Shown: in pieces, positions 41,723 through 51,656 of the stretch | Position numbering within the stretch: the stretch's first letter is position 1 | How the letters are laid out: every line of letters starts with the position of its first letter | NCBI GenBank assembly: GCA_020725265.1 | Contig: DYFK01000010.1 | Span: forward strand, 83,296 to 147,295 | From: Hydrogenophilus sp. | GTDB taxonomy: Bacteria > Pseudomonadota > Gammaproteobacteria > Burkholderiales > Thiobacillaceae | Direction of reading: 5' to 3' | Length of the DNA: 64,000 nt | Translations under genes and position numbers: made by a program | Notes under the pieces: model-generated | Database searches by the model: none | Seen by the model: the letters and a program-made list of their open reading frames with translations, nothing else | Told to the model about the DNA's origin: nothing

Positions 41723-43432
41723 ATGGAAACCCTGATCTCCCCGTATGGTGGCCGGCTCAATGAACTGATGGTCGGCGCCGAGCGCGCCGCCGACCTGCGC
41801 CGGGAGGCGCTGGAACTGGCGTCGATCGATCTCGACTGGAGCCAGATGTGCTGGCTGGAGCTGTTGCTCGGCGGCGCGCTGTCGCCACTGGCTGGGTACA
41901 TGGGCAAGGCCGAGCTGGACAGCGTTCTTTCGGGCATGGCGCTGCCGGATGGTCTGGTCTGGCCACAGCCGGTCATGCTCGCGGTCGGGGAAAAAATCGC
42001 GCGTGGTCTTCAACCCGGCCAATCGGTGGCGTTGCGTGACGGTGAGGGCTACATGCCCGCGATCCTGCATGTCACCGAAATCTGGGCGGCCGATCCCGAT
42101 CACGAGATGCGCGTGGCCGAGGCCGCCGGCGTCGCGTTGTCGCAGCCCCTGGCGCGGATCGGGCAGTATTACGTGGCGGGCCGGGTCGAGGGGATCGCGC
42201 CGCCGCCCCGTTACGATTTTCCGATGTTGCGCCTGACGCCTCGCCAGGTCCGGGAGCAGTTCGCGTTGCGCGGCTGGCGGCGGGTACTGGCCTATCAGCC
42301 GGCGCAGCCCATGCACCGGCCGCAGTTCGAGTTCGTGCTGCGCGCGGCGGTGGAACACGAGGCCAATCTGCTGGTGCACGCGGTCGCCGGCTCCGATCCG
42401 GTCATGGACGCCGGCCATTTCACCCTGGTTCGCGCCTGCCAGGCCCTGATGCCGCGGTTCCCGGCGGCCACCAGCCTGTTCGCGCTGACGCCGATGGCGC
42501 CGTTGTCGTCCGGACCGCGCGAAGCCCTGCTGCGCGCGGTGATTGCCCGCAACCACGGCTGCTCGCATCTGGTGGTCGGCGGTGAAATGGCCGTCAACGG
42601 TCGGTTGCATGGCGAACACCGGCGTGGCGAGGATCTCACCTACCTTGGCCAGGAGGGTAGTTTCGCCCAGGCCTTGCGGGCGCTGGGCGTCAAGCTGGTG
42701 GCGTTCCCGCGCATGGTCTATGTCGAGGATCGCGACGAATATCTGCCGGAGCATGAAGTGCCGGAGGGCGCGCGTCGGCAGAGCATGCATGGCCAGGAGC
42801 TGGCCCGTCGGCTGATGCAGAACCTGAAGGTGCCGGAGTGGTTCACCTATCCCGAAGTCATCGAGGAACTGCGGCGCAGCTATCCACCGCGCAACCGGCA
42901 GGGCTTCACCGTGTTTTTCACCGGCCTGTCAGGGGCTGGAAAATCCACCATCGCGCGCGCCCTGACGGTCAAGTTGATGGAAATCGGCCATCGCCGGGTG
43001 TCGTTGCTCGACGGCGATATCGTGCGCCGGCATCTGTCCTCGGAACTGGGGTTCTCGCGCGAGCATCGCGACATCAACATCCGCCGCATCGGCTTCGTCG
43101 CCAGCGAGATCACCAAGCATGGTGGCATCGCGGTATGCGCGCCGATCGCGCCGTATCGTCAGACCCGGCGGGATGTGCGCGCCATGATCGAGCCCTGGGG
43201 CGGATTCATCGAGATCCATGTCTCGACTTCCATCGAGGTTTGCGAACAGCGCGATCGCAAGGGGCTCTACGCCAAGGCACGCGCCGGCCTGATTCCCGAA
43301 TTCACCGGTGTGTCCGATCCCTATGAAACGCCGGAGCACCCGGAGCTGGCGATCGATACCGACAAGTACAGTGTCGAGGAAGCGGTGCAGATGATCGTGC
43401 TCAAGCTGGAGCACGAAGGCTTCTTGCGCTGA
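41723..43432 (+). CDS. cysC: APS kinase with inactive ATP-sulfurylase-like N-terminal domain
   Basis: A 569-aa protein in the format of bifunctional Sat/CysC. The C-terminal APS kinase (from about residue 395) is intact: P-loop FFTGLSGAGKST, DGDIVR, HRDINIRRIGFVA and KGLYAKA. It turns APS into PAPS. The N-terminal sulfurylase-like domain has lost its signatures: the usual QTRNPxHRAH is QPAQPMHRPQ (Q192 to Q201), and the usual GRDHAG is GGEMAV (286-291). It is therefore probably an APS kinase, like the Thiobacillus denitrificans protein that I recall was shown to lack ATP sulfurylase activity. It follows the DHH phosphoesterase by 6 nt and converges on slt. Confidence 0.88.
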   Translation: METLISPYGGRLNELMVGAERAADLRREALELASIDLDWSQMCWLELLLGGALSPLAGYMGKAELDSVLSGMALPDGLVWPQPVMLAVGEKIARGLQPGQSVALRDGEGYMPAILHVTEIWAADPDHEMRVAEAAGVALSQPLARIGQYYVAGRVEGIAPPPRYDFPMLRLTPRQVREQFALRGWRRVLAYQPAQPMHRPQFEFVLRAAVEHEANLLVHAVAGSDPVMDAGHFTLVRACQALMPRFPAATSLFALTPMAPLSSGPREALLRAVIARNHGCSHLVVGGEMAVNGRLHGEHRRGEDLTYLGQEGSFAQALRALGVKLVAFPRMVYVEDRDEYLPEHEVPEGARRQSMHGQELARRLMQNLKVPEWFTYPEVIEELRRSYPPRNRQGFTVFFTGLSGAGKSTIARALTVKLMEIGHRRVSLLDGDIVRRHLSSELGFSREHRDINIRRIGFVASEITKHGGIAVCAPIAPYRQTRRDVRAMIEPWGGFIEIHVSTSIEVCEQRDRKGLYAKARAGLIPEFTGVSDPYETPEHPELAIDTDKYSVEEAVQMIVLKLEHEGFLR

Positions 43433-43435
43433 ACT

Positions 43436-44113
43436 TCAGCCGTCGCGGCCGGCGACGGTCGATGCGCCACTCAGCTTGCGCGCGGATCGGGCGCCGCCAG
43501 GCTGCACACCGTAAGTCCACTTGTCGCGCCAGGCGGCATAGACCGCGTTCGGGTATTCGGGGCGTCCCAAGCTGCCGTTGTAGCGGCCGAGCGCCCGGTA
43601 CAGGTCGCCACGTTCGATATCCAGGTAGTGGCGCAGGATGGTGGTGCCGTAGCGCAGGTTGGTGCGCAGGTGGAACAGGTTGTGTTCCTGCGTGCCGATC
43701 AGCTTCACCCAGAACGGCATGATCTGCATGTAGCCCATGGCCGTGGCGCTGGAAACCGCGTACTTGCGGAAGCCGCTTTCCACCTCGATCAGGCCGAGCA
43801 GCAGTTCCGGGTCGAGGCCGGCGCGTACCGCCTCGTAATGCAGGGTGTTGAGGAAATCCTCGCGATACTCCTGGTCCGGCATGCGACGCGCCAGCCGGCG
43901 CGACATTTCTTGCAACCAGGCTTGCACCGCCGGTGAATCGGCGAAGGCGGCTCGGCGCACGGCGGTATCCGCCACCGCCTTGGAAAGCTGATAACGCACG
44001 GTTTCCGACAGCGGCTCGTATTTCTGGGCACCTGCCCAGGCATGGCCGGACAGCGTCAGCGCCAGAAGCAGGGCGCCGCCGAGCCGGATCGGGATCAAAC
44101 CGTGTTCGCGCAT
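43436..44113 (-). CDS. Lytic transglycosylase, SLT domain
   Basis: A 225-aa exported enzyme. Signal peptide [17 protein letters not shown], then a helical segment, then the SLT fold: catalytic glutamate in [17 protein letters not shown], and [11 protein letters not shown]. It cleaves the glycan strands of peptidoglycan with 1,6-anhydro-muramic acid formation. The ATG at 44113 lies inside the end of proS (19-nt overlap), so it is probably translated by coupling. Confidence 0.9.
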   Translation of the reverse strand: MREHGLIPIRLGGALLLALTLSGHAWAGAQKYEPLSETVRYQLSKAVADTAVRRAAFADSPAVQAWLQEMSRRLARRMPDQEYREDFLNTLHYEAVRAGLDPELLLGLIEVESGFRKYAVSSATAMGYMQIMPFWVKLIGTQEHNLFHLRTNLRYGTTILRHYLDIERGDLYRALGRYNGSLGRPEYPNAVYAAWRDKWTYGVQPGGARSARKLSGASTVAGRDG

Positions 44114-45825
44114 GCCTGAATTCGCTCCTTGAGGTATTCCACCGCTCCGGACTGAGGGATCCGGGTCGCGGAAGGTTCCATCCGGGCCTGATATTCGAGC
44201 TGGCCATCCTTGAGGCCGCGTTCGCTGACCACCACCCGGTGCGGCACGCCGATCAGTTCCATGTCCGCGAACATCACCCCCGGCCGTTCGTCGCGATCGT
44301 CCAGCGCCACGTCGATGCCGGCGGCCACCATTTCATTGTAGAGCGCGTCCGCGACCGCCCGGACTTCCTCGTTCCGGCCGTAGCCGAGCGGCACGATGGC
44401 TAGTTCGAATGGCGCGATGGCTTGTGGAAAGACGATGCCGCGTTCGTCGTTGCCCTGCTCGATGGCGGCGCCGACGATGCGTGAAACGCCGATGCCGTAG
44501 CAACCCATGATGACGGTGCGGGTCTTGCCCTGCTCATCCAGGACCGTGGCGCCCAGGGACTCGGAATATTTGGTGCCGAGCTTGAAGATGTGGCCGACCT
44601 CGATGCCGCGACACAGCAGCAGGTCACCGGCGCCGTCCGGGCTGGGGTCGCCCTCGACCACGTCACGGATGTCGGCGACCAGATCCGGTTCGGGCAGATC
44701 GCGGCCCCAATTGACGCCGGCGGTGTGGAATTTCGGCTTGTTGGCGCCGCAGACGAAATCGGCCATGGCAGCCACGGTTCGGTCCGCGATCACGCGGATC
44801 CTGGCGCGATCGAGGCCGACCGGGCCGAGGAAACCGGGCGGGCAGTCGAAGGCGGCGCGGATTTCCTCGTCGGTGGCGAAGCGGAAGTCGGCAAGTCCCT
44901 CGATCTTGCCGGCTTTGACTTCGTTCAGGCCGTGGTCGCCACGGACCAGGAGGACGTTGAGGCGGTCGCCGGCCATCACCGCGATCAGCTTGACGGTGCG
45001 CTGCACGGGAATGCCGAGCAGGGCGGCGACATCCTCGCAGGTCGTCTGCCTGGGGGTGTCGACGTCGCGCATCGTTTCTTTCGGGGCAGGGCGGGCTTGC
45101 GCCGGCGCCAGGGCCTCGGCCATCTCGACGTTGGCCGCGTAATCGGAATCCGGGCAGAAGGCGATCGCGTCCTCGCCAGAGTCGGCCAGCACGTGGAATT
45201 CATGCGAGCCGGAGCCACCGATGGCGCCGGTATCGGCGGCGACGGCGCGGAACTTCAGGCCCAGACGCGTGAAGATCCGGGAATAGGCGGCGTGCATGGC
45301 GCGGTAGGTGTCGTCCAGGCTGTCGTCGGTGAGGTGGAAGGAGTAGGCGTCCTTCATCAGGAATTCGCGTGCCCGCATGACGCCGAATCGGGGACGGATT
45401 TCGTCGCGGAATTTGGTCTGAATCTGGTAGAAGTTGACTGGCAACTGCTTGTAACTGCGCAATTCCTTGCGGGCCAGGTCGGTGATCACTTCTTCGTGGG
45501 TCGGTCCGAAACAGAAGTCGCGATCATGACGATCCTTGATCTTCAACATTTGCGGTCCGAACACCGCCCAGCGGCCGGATTCCAGCCAGAGCTCGGCGGG
45601 TTGCACGGCCGGCATCAGCAGTTCGATGGCGCCGGCCCGGTTCATCTCCTCGCGAACGATGGCTTCCACCTTTCGCAGGATGCGCAGACCGAGCGGCATC
45701 CAGGTATACAGCCCGGAACCAAGACGCTTGATCAGGCCGGCGCGCAGCATCAGCTTGTGCGAGACCAGTTCGGCTTCGGTCGGTGCTTCCTTGCTGGTGG
45801 ACAGGAAAAACTGGGAAATCCGCAT
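44095..45825 (-). CDS. proS: Prolyl-tRNA synthetase
   Basis: A 576-aa class II synthetase of the bacterial (ProS type 1) form with a YbaK-like editing insertion (about residues 225-405) and a C-terminal anticodon-binding domain. Class II motif 2 is [20 protein letters not shown], and motif 3 lies in [13 protein letters not shown]. It charges tRNA-Pro with proline and clears mischarged alanine. Upstream lies the DUF4124 gene; downstream the lytic transglycosylase overlaps its end. Confidence 0.97.
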   Translation of the reverse strand: MRISQFFLSTSKEAPTEAELVSHKLMLRAGLIKRLGSGLYTWMPLGLRILRKVEAIVREEMNRAGAIELLMPAVQPAELWLESGRWAVFGPQMLKIKDRHDRDFCFGPTHEEVITDLARKELRSYKQLPVNFYQIQTKFRDEIRPRFGVMRAREFLMKDAYSFHLTDDSLDDTYRAMHAAYSRIFTRLGLKFRAVAADTGAIGGSGSHEFHVLADSGEDAIAFCPDSDYAANVEMAEALAPAQARPAPKETMRDVDTPRQTTCEDVAALLGIPVQRTVKLIAVMAGDRLNVLLVRGDHGLNEVKAGKIEGLADFRFATDEEIRAAFDCPPGFLGPVGLDRARIRVIADRTVAAMADFVCGANKPKFHTAGVNWGRDLPEPDLVADIRDVVEGDPSPDGAGDLLLCRGIEVGHIFKLGTKYSESLGATVLDEQGKTRTVIMGCYGIGVSRIVGAAIEQGNDERGIVFPQAIAPFELAIVPLGYGRNEEVRAVADALYNEMVAAGIDVALDDRDERPGVMFADMELIGVPHRVVVSERGLKDGQLEYQARMEPSATRIPQSGAVEYLKERIQACANTV

Positions 45826-45903
45826 GATTTTTCGGGTCGGAAAAAAACCGGATTCTAGCCCGGAACCCTGGCCGGAGCCGCCTGGGACGGCATGGCGACA
45901 TGA

Positions 45904-46374
45904 TCAGCGGATGCGGGAAAGCTCCTTGTTGAGCATTTCGATGTTCTTTTCATGCATGCGCACGGCTTCGGTCAGGCGCGAGAGATCCGTGCCCGGCTTG
46001 CGGCCGGCGCCCGCCAGCTCGGCGCGCGCGGCGGTCAGGTTGCGTTGCTCTCCGCGCAACTCCTCTTCCAGCAATTGGCGGCGCATGTCGTCACGCTTGC
46101 GCTGGGTGCCGGGATCGACGCGCGGGAAATGGCTGGGTGTCGCGGTTTTTCTGGCGGGGATGGATGTGGCTTTCGCGGCCGGCTTCGTGACGGTGCCGGT
46201 GGCCGGTGGCAGATCCGGGATCACCAGTTGCGGTTTGACTCCAGGGCGCGGGATGCTGGTGTAGGTGACATGACCGTTTTCGTCGACGAATTTGTAGATC
46301 TCCGCGTGCGCGGCGCTGCCGGTGGTCAGGCCGACAAGGACCGCGAGCAGGTGGAATCGGGTGGGCGCGCGCAT
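45904..46374 (-). CDS. DUF4124-domain exported protein
   Basis: A 156-aa protein with a signal peptide (LLAVLVGLTTGSAAHA). The DUF4124 core EIYKFVDENGHVTYTSIP follows at once. After a Thr/Ala/Lys-rich linker there is a predicted coiled coil (RKRDDMRRQLLEEELRGEQR). DUF4124 proteins are common in envelopes of gammaproteobacteria and betaproteobacteria, with no known activity. It lies 78 nt upstream of proS on the minus strand. Confidence 0.85.
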   Translation of the reverse strand: MRAPTRFHLLAVLVGLTTGSAAHAEIYKFVDENGHVTYTSIPRPGVKPQLVIPDLPPATGTVTKPAAKATSIPARKTATPSHFPRVDPGTQRKRDDMRRQLLEEELRGEQRNLTAARAELAGAGRKPGTDLSRLTEAVRMHEKNIEMLNKELSRIR

Positions 46375-46478
46375 GGCGGCAGTGTAGGGAAGTCCGGGCT
46401 AGCTCGGCAACCACGCGCGCCGTTCAAGGGAGGCGCTGTTGCCGGCCGCGCGTTGCCGCGGCCATTCGCGCGGACGGT

Positions 46479-48116
46479 CTACGCCTCCAGCCGGAACCGG
46501 CTGACCGCCATTTCCAAGCGCGTCGACAGGTCGGCCAGATCGGCGGCCGCGGTGGCCGAGTTCTCGGCGGTGGCGCGGTTGCCGGCGGCCATGCCGAGAA
46601 TCTGCTCGATCCGGTTGACGATGTCCCGGCTGGCTTCGTCCTGGCGGGCCCGGATCGCGTCGATGGCATGAATCTGTTCGGTCAGGGCGCTGACCGCCTG
46701 GTTGATGTCGGCGATGGCATGATCGCCTTCGCGCGCCTTGTCGACACCGAGCGCGACTTCCTCGCGCGCGCTGCTCATGGTACTGACCGCGCGCGCGGTT
46801 TCATCCTGGATGGTACGGACGGTCGCGGCGATTTCGCCGGTCGCGCCCGAGGTGCGCTCGGCCAGCTTGCGCACCTCGTCGGCGACCACCGCGAAGCCGC
46901 GCCCCTGTTCACCGGCGCGCGCAGCCTCGATGGCGGCGTTGAGCGCGAGCAGATTGGTCTGGTCGGCGATGTCGCGGATGACGCCGACGATCTGGCCGAT
47001 GACATCCGAATGCTTGCCCAGCGAGGTGATCACCGTGGAGGTGTCGTCGACCGAGCGGGCGATCGATTCGATGTCGGCAGCCGCTTCACTGATCACCTGC
47101 TGACCCCGGCGCGCCAGTTCGCTGGCCTGGTCGGCCGCCGCGACCATGGCGACGATGTTCTCGCCGACCTCGCCGACGGTCTGGGTCAGCGCGCCCGCCG
47201 CCTTGCTGGCGTTGCTGGCGCATTGTTCCTGGCGGTTGGAGGCGTCGGCGACGTCCCGGCTGTTGTCGGTGGCCCGGCTGGCGGCGGCGCCGATGCGGTC
47301 GGCGGCGTCGCGGATGTCGCCGACGATCTGGCCGAATTCGCCGGACATGCGGTTGAAGGCGCCGGCGACCAGGGCGAACTCGTCCTTGCCATGGACCGGC
47401 ACGTTGCCGGTCAGGTCGCCCTGCGCCAGTCGCGCGGCACCGGTGCTGAGGGCATCCGCGCCGCGCACGATGGAAGCGCGGATGACCAGGCCGAGGGCGA
47501 TGGCGATGGCCAGACCGAGGCCGATGCCGACGATGTAAAGGGTCATCAGCACCTTGGCCAGCCGCTCGGTGTTTTGCCGATAGCTCCCGGCCTCGTTGGT
47601 GAGATGGTCGATCAGGGCGTCGGTCGCGGCGAGCACCCGGGCGAAGGCCGGATCCATGACTTCCTTGCTGTGCTGGTCGGCTTCCTCGAACAATTCGCCA
47701 TTGAGCAGGTCGCGCATCTTCTCGATGCCGTTGACGCCGAAATCAATCCGCGCGGCCATGTAGGCATCGAGCAGTTCCTGTTCCTTCGAGGACAGCGTCT
47801 GGGCCTGGTAAGCCTCCAGGGATTCGCTGATGGTCCGGATGCGACGGTCGACCTGATCGAAGATTTCCTGGGCGACGAAACCATCCTGCGCGAGCCGGGC
47901 CTGGTAAATGTCGTTGCGCATCTGGAACTGGGTCAGTCGGACCTGCTGCAATTGGTTGATCGACAGCAGGTGCCGGTCGTAAACCGTGGTCAGTGCCTGG
48001 TTGCTCTGGTACAGACCCCAGCCGCCAAGCAGGCCGCCGACCAGCAGCATGCCCGCTGTGATCAGGGTCAGCGCGATCAGCCGGGTGCCGATCTTGAGGT
48101 TGTCGAGAAATCGCAT
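46479..48116 (-). CDS. Methyl-accepting chemotaxis protein
   Basis: A 545-aa transmembrane chemoreceptor. TM1 is at residues ~12-32, the periplasmic part is a four-helix-bundle type of ~150 residues ([18 protein letters not shown]), TM2 sits near 190-210 ([20 protein letters not shown]), then HAMP and the signalling hairpin with [20 protein letters not shown]. The true start is the ATG at 48116, preceded by AGGAG; the frame is open further upstream but without homology. No CheR-docking tail. No FliA-type promoter is clear in front of it. Confidence 0.92.
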   Translation of the reverse strand: MRFLDNLKIGTRLIALTLITAGMLLVGGLLGGWGLYQSNQALTTVYDRHLLSINQLQQVRLTQFQMRNDIYQARLAQDGFVAQEIFDQVDRRIRTISESLEAYQAQTLSSKEQELLDAYMAARIDFGVNGIEKMRDLLNGELFEEADQHSKEVMDPAFARVLAATDALIDHLTNEAGSYRQNTERLAKVLMTLYIVGIGLGLAIAIALGLVIRASIVRGADALSTGAARLAQGDLTGNVPVHGKDEFALVAGAFNRMSGEFGQIVGDIRDAADRIGAAASRATDNSRDVADASNRQEQCASNASKAAGALTQTVGEVGENIVAMVAAADQASELARRGQQVISEAAADIESIARSVDDTSTVITSLGKHSDVIGQIVGVIRDIADQTNLLALNAAIEAARAGEQGRGFAVVADEVRKLAERTSGATGEIAATVRTIQDETARAVSTMSSAREEVALGVDKAREGDHAIADINQAVSALTEQIHAIDAIRARQDEASRDIVNRIEQILGMAAGNRATAENSATAAADLADLSTRLEMAVSRFRLEA

Positions 48117-48282
48117 GACTGGCTCCTGGGGGGGCGGGGAGGTCGCGCGTGACGCGTGGACTGCCAATAACTCTGGCATGGAACCGGGAGCCTCCGTGAA
48201 GACGCGCGCCATTGCCTTGCCCAGCGTCAAATTTTCCGACAAACAGGGCGGTGACCGGGGAGCAACCAAGGTCGCGGGGATG

Positions 48283-48308
48283 AAAAAAGGGCGGGGAACG
48301 CCCGCCCT
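48283..48308 (-). terminator. Rho-independent terminator of glnA
   Basis: AGGGCGGG (48288-48295), loop GAACG, CCCGCCCT (48301-48308). On the minus strand the stem is followed by TTTTTT. It lies 45 nt past the glnA stop codon. Confidence 0.88.
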
Positions 48309-48352
48309 CGTGTCCGGATCGTGGCGCCGGGGCGATGCCCGGCGCGGCCCGA

Positions 48353-49762
48353 TCACAGGCTGTAGTACATGTCGAACTCGACCGGGTGGGTGGTCATGCG
48401 GAAGCGGGTGACTTCCTCGCTCTTCAGATCGATGTAGGCGTCGATCCACTCGTTGGAGAAAACGCCGCCGCGGGTCAGGAACTCGCGGTCGTGGTCGAGG
48501 TGCTCCAGCGCCATTTCCAGGCTGTGGCAAACCTTCGGAATGGCCTTTTCCTCTTCCGGGGGCAGGTCGTACAGGTTCTTGTCGGCCGGATCGCCCGGGT
48601 GGATCTTGTTCTGCACGCCGTCCAGGCCGGCCATCATCAACGCGGCGAAGCACAGGTAGGGGTTGGCCAGCGGATCCGGGAAGCGGGTCTCGATGCGGCG
48701 CGCCTTGTCGGAGGCTACGTGCGGGATGCGGATCGAGGCGGAGCGGTTTTTCGCCGAGTAAGCCAGCATGACCGGGGCTTCGAAGCCGGGCACCAGACGC
48801 TTGTAGGAGTTGGTGCCGGGGTTGGTGATGGCGTTCAGCGCCTTGGCGTGCTTGATGATGCCGCCGATGTAATACAGCGCGAACTCCGACAGACCGGCAT
48901 AGCCATTGCCGGCGAACAGGTTCTTGCCATCCTTCCAGATCGACTGGTGCACGTGCATGCCGGAACCGTTGTCGCCGACGATGGGCTTGGGCATGAAGGT
49001 GGCGGTCTTGCCGTAGCTGTGAGCGACGTTATGGACGACGTACTTCAGCACCTGGGTCCAGTCGGCGCGCTTGACCAGTGTCGAGAAGACGGTGCCGATC
49101 TCGCACTGGCCGGCGGTGGCGACTTCGTGGTGGTGGACTTCCACCGGCACACCCATTTCTTCCAGGGCCATGACCATCGCGCCGCGGATGTCGTGCAGCG
49201 AGTCGACCGGCGGAACCGGGAAGTAGCCCCCCTTGACGCCGGGCCGATGGCCCATGTTGCCGCCTTCGTATTTCTTCGAGGACGACCAGGCGGCTTCCTC
49301 GGATTCGATCTGGACATGGGTGCCGGACATGTCGGCGTGCCAGGTGACGGAGTCGAAGATGAAGAATTCGGGTTCCGGACCGAAGTAGGCGGTGTCACCC
49401 AGGCCGGTCGACTTCAGATAGGCCTCGGCGCGCTTTGCGATGGAACGCGGATCGCGATCGTAGCCCTTGCCAGTGTCGGGTTCGACGACGTCGCAGGTCA
49501 GGATCAGGGTCGGCTCGTCCATGAACGGGTCGAGGTTGGCGGTGTCGGCGTCCGGCATCAGCAGCATGTCGGAGGCCTGGATGCCCTTCCAGCCAGCGAT
49601 CGAGGAGCCGTCGAAGGCATGGCCGGATTCGAATTTTTCCTCGCTGAACGCTTTCACGGGCACGGTGACGTGCTGTTCCTTGCCTCGGGTATCGGTGAAT
49701 CGGAAATCGACGAATTTGACGTCGTTTTCTTGAACCATCTTCATTACATCGGCGACCGCCAT
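48353..49762 (-). CDS. glnA: Glutamine synthetase, type GS-I
   Basis: A 469-aa enzyme, the standard GS-I length. It condenses glutamate and ammonia into glutamine, as a dodecamer. Landmarks: FDGSSIAGW, the catalytic [25 protein letters not shown], the [17 protein letters not shown] block, and the adenylylation tyrosine Y398 in NLYDLPPEE, so it is regulated by GlnE. The start at ATG 49762 has a strong AAGGAG site. The promoter region shows a sigma-54 element and two NtrC boxes, so it should be activated at low nitrogen. A terminator follows. No ntrB or ntrC is in the window. Confidence 0.97.
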   Translation of the reverse strand: MAVADVMKMVQENDVKFVDFRFTDTRGKEQHVTVPVKAFSEEKFESGHAFDGSSIAGWKGIQASDMLLMPDADTANLDPFMDEPTLILTCDVVEPDTGKGYDRDPRSIAKRAEAYLKSTGLGDTAYFGPEPEFFIFDSVTWHADMSGTHVQIESEEAAWSSSKKYEGGNMGHRPGVKGGYFPVPPVDSLHDIRGAMVMALEEMGVPVEVHHHEVATAGQCEIGTVFSTLVKRADWTQVLKYVVHNVAHSYGKTATFMPKPIVGDNGSGMHVHQSIWKDGKNLFAGNGYAGLSEFALYYIGGIIKHAKALNAITNPGTNSYKRLVPGFEAPVMLAYSAKNRSASIRIPHVASDKARRIETRFPDPLANPYLCFAALMMAGLDGVQNKIHPGDPADKNLYDLPPEEEKAIPKVCHSLEMALEHLDHDREFLTRGGVFSNEWIDAYIDLKSEEVTRFRMTTHPVEFDMYYSL

Positions 49763-49843
49763 TTCAAACTCCTTGTCTGGGACTGATTGCTGATTTACTG
49801 GTACTGCGTGGATATCCACGGGGTCTTGCTGACTATCTGCGCT

Positions 49844-49859
49844 AGCAGGTTCCATGCCA
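49844..49859 (-). promoter_or_regulatory. Sigma-54 promoter of glnA
   Basis: On the minus strand this reads TGGCATGGAACCTGCT. Against TGGCACG-N4-TTGCW it matches at the GG (-24) and GC (-12) with exact 10-bp spacing. The predicted start is near 49833, about 70 nt before the ATG. A weaker alternative (TGGCACAATGATTCGT, 49874-49889) lacks the GC. Confidence 0.75.
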
Positions 49860-49921
49860 TGCCCCGAAACAGGACGAATCATTGTGCCATAAGGGCCGCT
49901 GGCGCAAATTGGAAAATAATT

Positions 49922-49938
49922 CGCACCAATATGGTGTT
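49922..49938. promoter_or_regulatory. NtrC-binding site, proximal
   Basis: CGCACC-AATAT-GGTGTT, a near-palindrome of the NtrC type (TGCACC-N5-GGTGCA). Its centre is near position -97 from the predicted sigma-54 start. It shares its central sequence with the distal site exactly 30 bp away. Confidence 0.7.
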
Positions 49939-49951
49939 GATGAAGCCGGGT

Positions 49952-49968
49952 GGCACCAATATGGTGCA
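49952..49968. promoter_or_regulatory. NtrC-binding site, distal
   Basis: GGCACC-AATAT-GGTGCA, 11 of 12 consensus positions in the two half-sites. Centre near -127. The 30-bp spacing to the other site puts both on one helix face, as in well-known glnA enhancers. Confidence 0.75.
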
Positions 49969-50066
49969 TTTGTCGACCTGCTGGCAATTCGTGGGTGTCG
50001 GTGACGCGGAATGTCCGGGCCACGAACACGGCGCTTACAATCCGCGCTTTTCCCGTGAATCGACTC

Positions 50067-50906
50067 ATGCAGGATCGTTACGCCGTTTTCGGCAACCCCA
50101 TCGGACATTCCCGTTCTCCGGCGATCCACGCCGCCTTCGCCGCCCAGACCGGTCAGGATCTCGTCTACGAGGCGATCCTGGCGCCGCGCGATGGATTCAT
50201 CGAATCGGTGCGCGCGTTCCAGGCGCATGGCGGCAAGGGCGCCAACGTCACCGTACCGTTCAAGGAGCAGGCCTACCAGCTTGCCGAGACCGCCGGGAAT
50301 CGCCTGACGCCGCGCGCGCGCGATGCCGGAGCGGTCAATACCTTGTGTTTCGGCGTCGATGGCCTGATCGGCGACAACACCGATGGCGTCGGGCTGGTCA
50401 ATGATCTGGTCGGTAACCTGGGTGTGTCGCTGGCGGGCGCGCGCGTCCTGCTGATGGGCGCGGGCGGCGCCGCGCGCGGAGTCGTCGCGCCCTTGCTGGA
50501 ACGCGATCCGGCCGCGTTGTTCATCGCCAATCGCACCGGTGCCAGGGCGGAGGGGCTGGCCCGGCAATTCCAGCGTGGTGGTGTCGAGATCGCCGGCGGT
50601 GGTTACGACGATTTGTCCGGCCGCGTATTCGACCTGATGATCAACGCCACGTCGGCCAGCCTGGCAGGTGAACTGCCGCCATTGCCGGAGGGCATCCAGG
50701 CCGATGGCGCATGGGCGTACGACATGATGTATGGCCGCGAGACGCCGTTCATGGCGTGGGCCGGCGCGCGCGGCGCCAGGGTCACGGATGGCTTGGGAAT
50801 GCTGGTCGAGCAGGCCGCGGAATCCTTTTTCATCTGGCGTGGCGTGCGCCCGGATACGGCGCCGGTGATCGCGGCCGTGCGCGCGAGTCTGGCTGTCGGC
50901 GCTTGA
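50067..50906 (+). CDS. aroE: Shikimate dehydrogenase
   Basis: A 279-aa NADPH enzyme that reduces 3-dehydroshikimate in aromatic amino-acid synthesis. The substrate motif [10 protein letters not shown] is at residues 9-18, then [10 protein letters not shown] with the catalytic Lys, GDNTDGVGL, and the nucleotide-binding GAGGAARGV. Start ATG 50067; the frame is open further back over the glnA control region. It is divergent from glnA, whose NtrC sites lie between the two genes. It ends 15 nt before mtgA. Confidence 0.95.
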   Translation: MQDRYAVFGNPIGHSRSPAIHAAFAAQTGQDLVYEAILAPRDGFIESVRAFQAHGGKGANVTVPFKEQAYQLAETAGNRLTPRARDAGAVNTLCFGVDGLIGDNTDGVGLVNDLVGNLGVSLAGARVLLMGAGGAARGVVAPLLERDPAALFIANRTGARAEGLARQFQRGGVEIAGGGYDDLSGRVFDLMINATSASLAGELPPLPEGIQADGAWAYDMMYGRETPFMAWAGARGARVTDGLGMLVEQAAESFFIWRGVRPDTAPVIAAVRASLAVGA

Positions 50907-50921
50907 TCGCGAGGTCGCGCG

Positions 50922-51611
50922 ATGTGGCGGACACTGGCCAAATTCGTCCTGCTGTTGCTGGCGCTGGTGTTGCTGGCGCAGTCGTGGTTCCTCGGGCACG
51001 TCGTCTGGTGGAAATATTTCGATCCGTCCAGCACTGCCTTCATGCGGGCCGGACTGGAGCGCATCCAGGAACGTGACCCCGAGGCCGGGCTCAGGCATCG
51101 CTGGGTGGAATACGAACGTATTTCCATCCATCTCAAGCGCGCGGTGATCGCCGCCGAGGACAGTCGTTTTCTCGAGCACGAAGGTTTCGACTGGGATGCG
51201 ATCGAAAAGGCGGTGGAGAAGAACATGCGCAAGGGGCGGTTCGCGGCCGGTGGTTCCACGATCAGCCAGCAACTGGCCAAGAACCTGTTCCTGTCGCCCT
51301 CCAAGAACCCGGTGCGCAAGCTCCAGGAGGCGATCATCACGGTCATGATCGAACGGATATGGGACAAGCGCCGGATTCTGGAGGTGTACCTGAACGTGAT
51401 CGAGTGGGGCGATGGCATTTACGGGGCGGAGGCGGCCGCGCGCCGCTATTTCGGCGGCGGCGCGAACCGGCTTGGCGCGGATCAGGCCGCCCTGCTCGCG
51501 GCCATGATTCCGAATCCGCGCTACTACGAAAAGAACCGGAACAGTCGCGCGCTGCTCAAGCGCAAGGCCATCATCGCCGCACGCATGCGGCTGGTGTCGG
51601 TGCCGCGCTGA
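50922..51611 (+). CDS. mtgA: Monofunctional peptidoglycan glycosyltransferase
   Basis: A 229-aa GT51 enzyme with one N-terminal membrane anchor (TLAKFVLLLLALVLLAQSWF). The catalytic glutamate lies in AAEDSRFLEHEGFD, followed by AGGSTISQQLAKNLFLSP and the second glutamate in RILEVYLNVIEWGDG. It polymerises lipid II into glycan strands without a transpeptidase domain. It follows aroE by 15 nt, a neighbourhood common in betaproteobacteria. Confidence 0.95.
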   Translation: MWRTLAKFVLLLLALVLLAQSWFLGHVVWWKYFDPSSTAFMRAGLERIQERDPEAGLRHRWVEYERISIHLKRAVIAAEDSRFLEHEGFDWDAIEKAVEKNMRKGRFAAGGSTISQQLAKNLFLSPSKNPVRKLQEAIITVMIERIWDKRRILEVYLNVIEWGDGIYGAEAAARRYFGGGANRLGADQAALLAAMIPNPRYYEKNRNSRALLKRKAIIAARMRLVSVPR

Positions 51612-51656
51612 GCCCGCGCGGTTGGCGCGGTTGGCACCGTTGGTCGCGCCGGTCGT

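Noticed and set aside
45839..45860. CCGG-GCTAGAAT-CCGG followed by seven T on the minus strand, between DUF4124 and proS
   Set aside because: The stem is only 4 bp. It also contains TAGAAT, a possible -10, but no matching -35, so neither promoter nor terminator is claimed.
48210..48240. Possible FliA promoter for the 46479-48116 chemoreceptor
   Set aside because: GAAAATTT followed by a GC-rich spacer has no convincing GCCGATAA at 11 nt; only about half the -10 bases match. No better candidate was seen upstream of the CZB receptor either.
49874..49889. Second sigma-54-like element upstream of glnA on the minus strand
   Set aside because: The -24 TGGCAC is good, but the -12 reads TTCG instead of TTGC. 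The element at 49844-49859 fits much better and lies nearer the gene.
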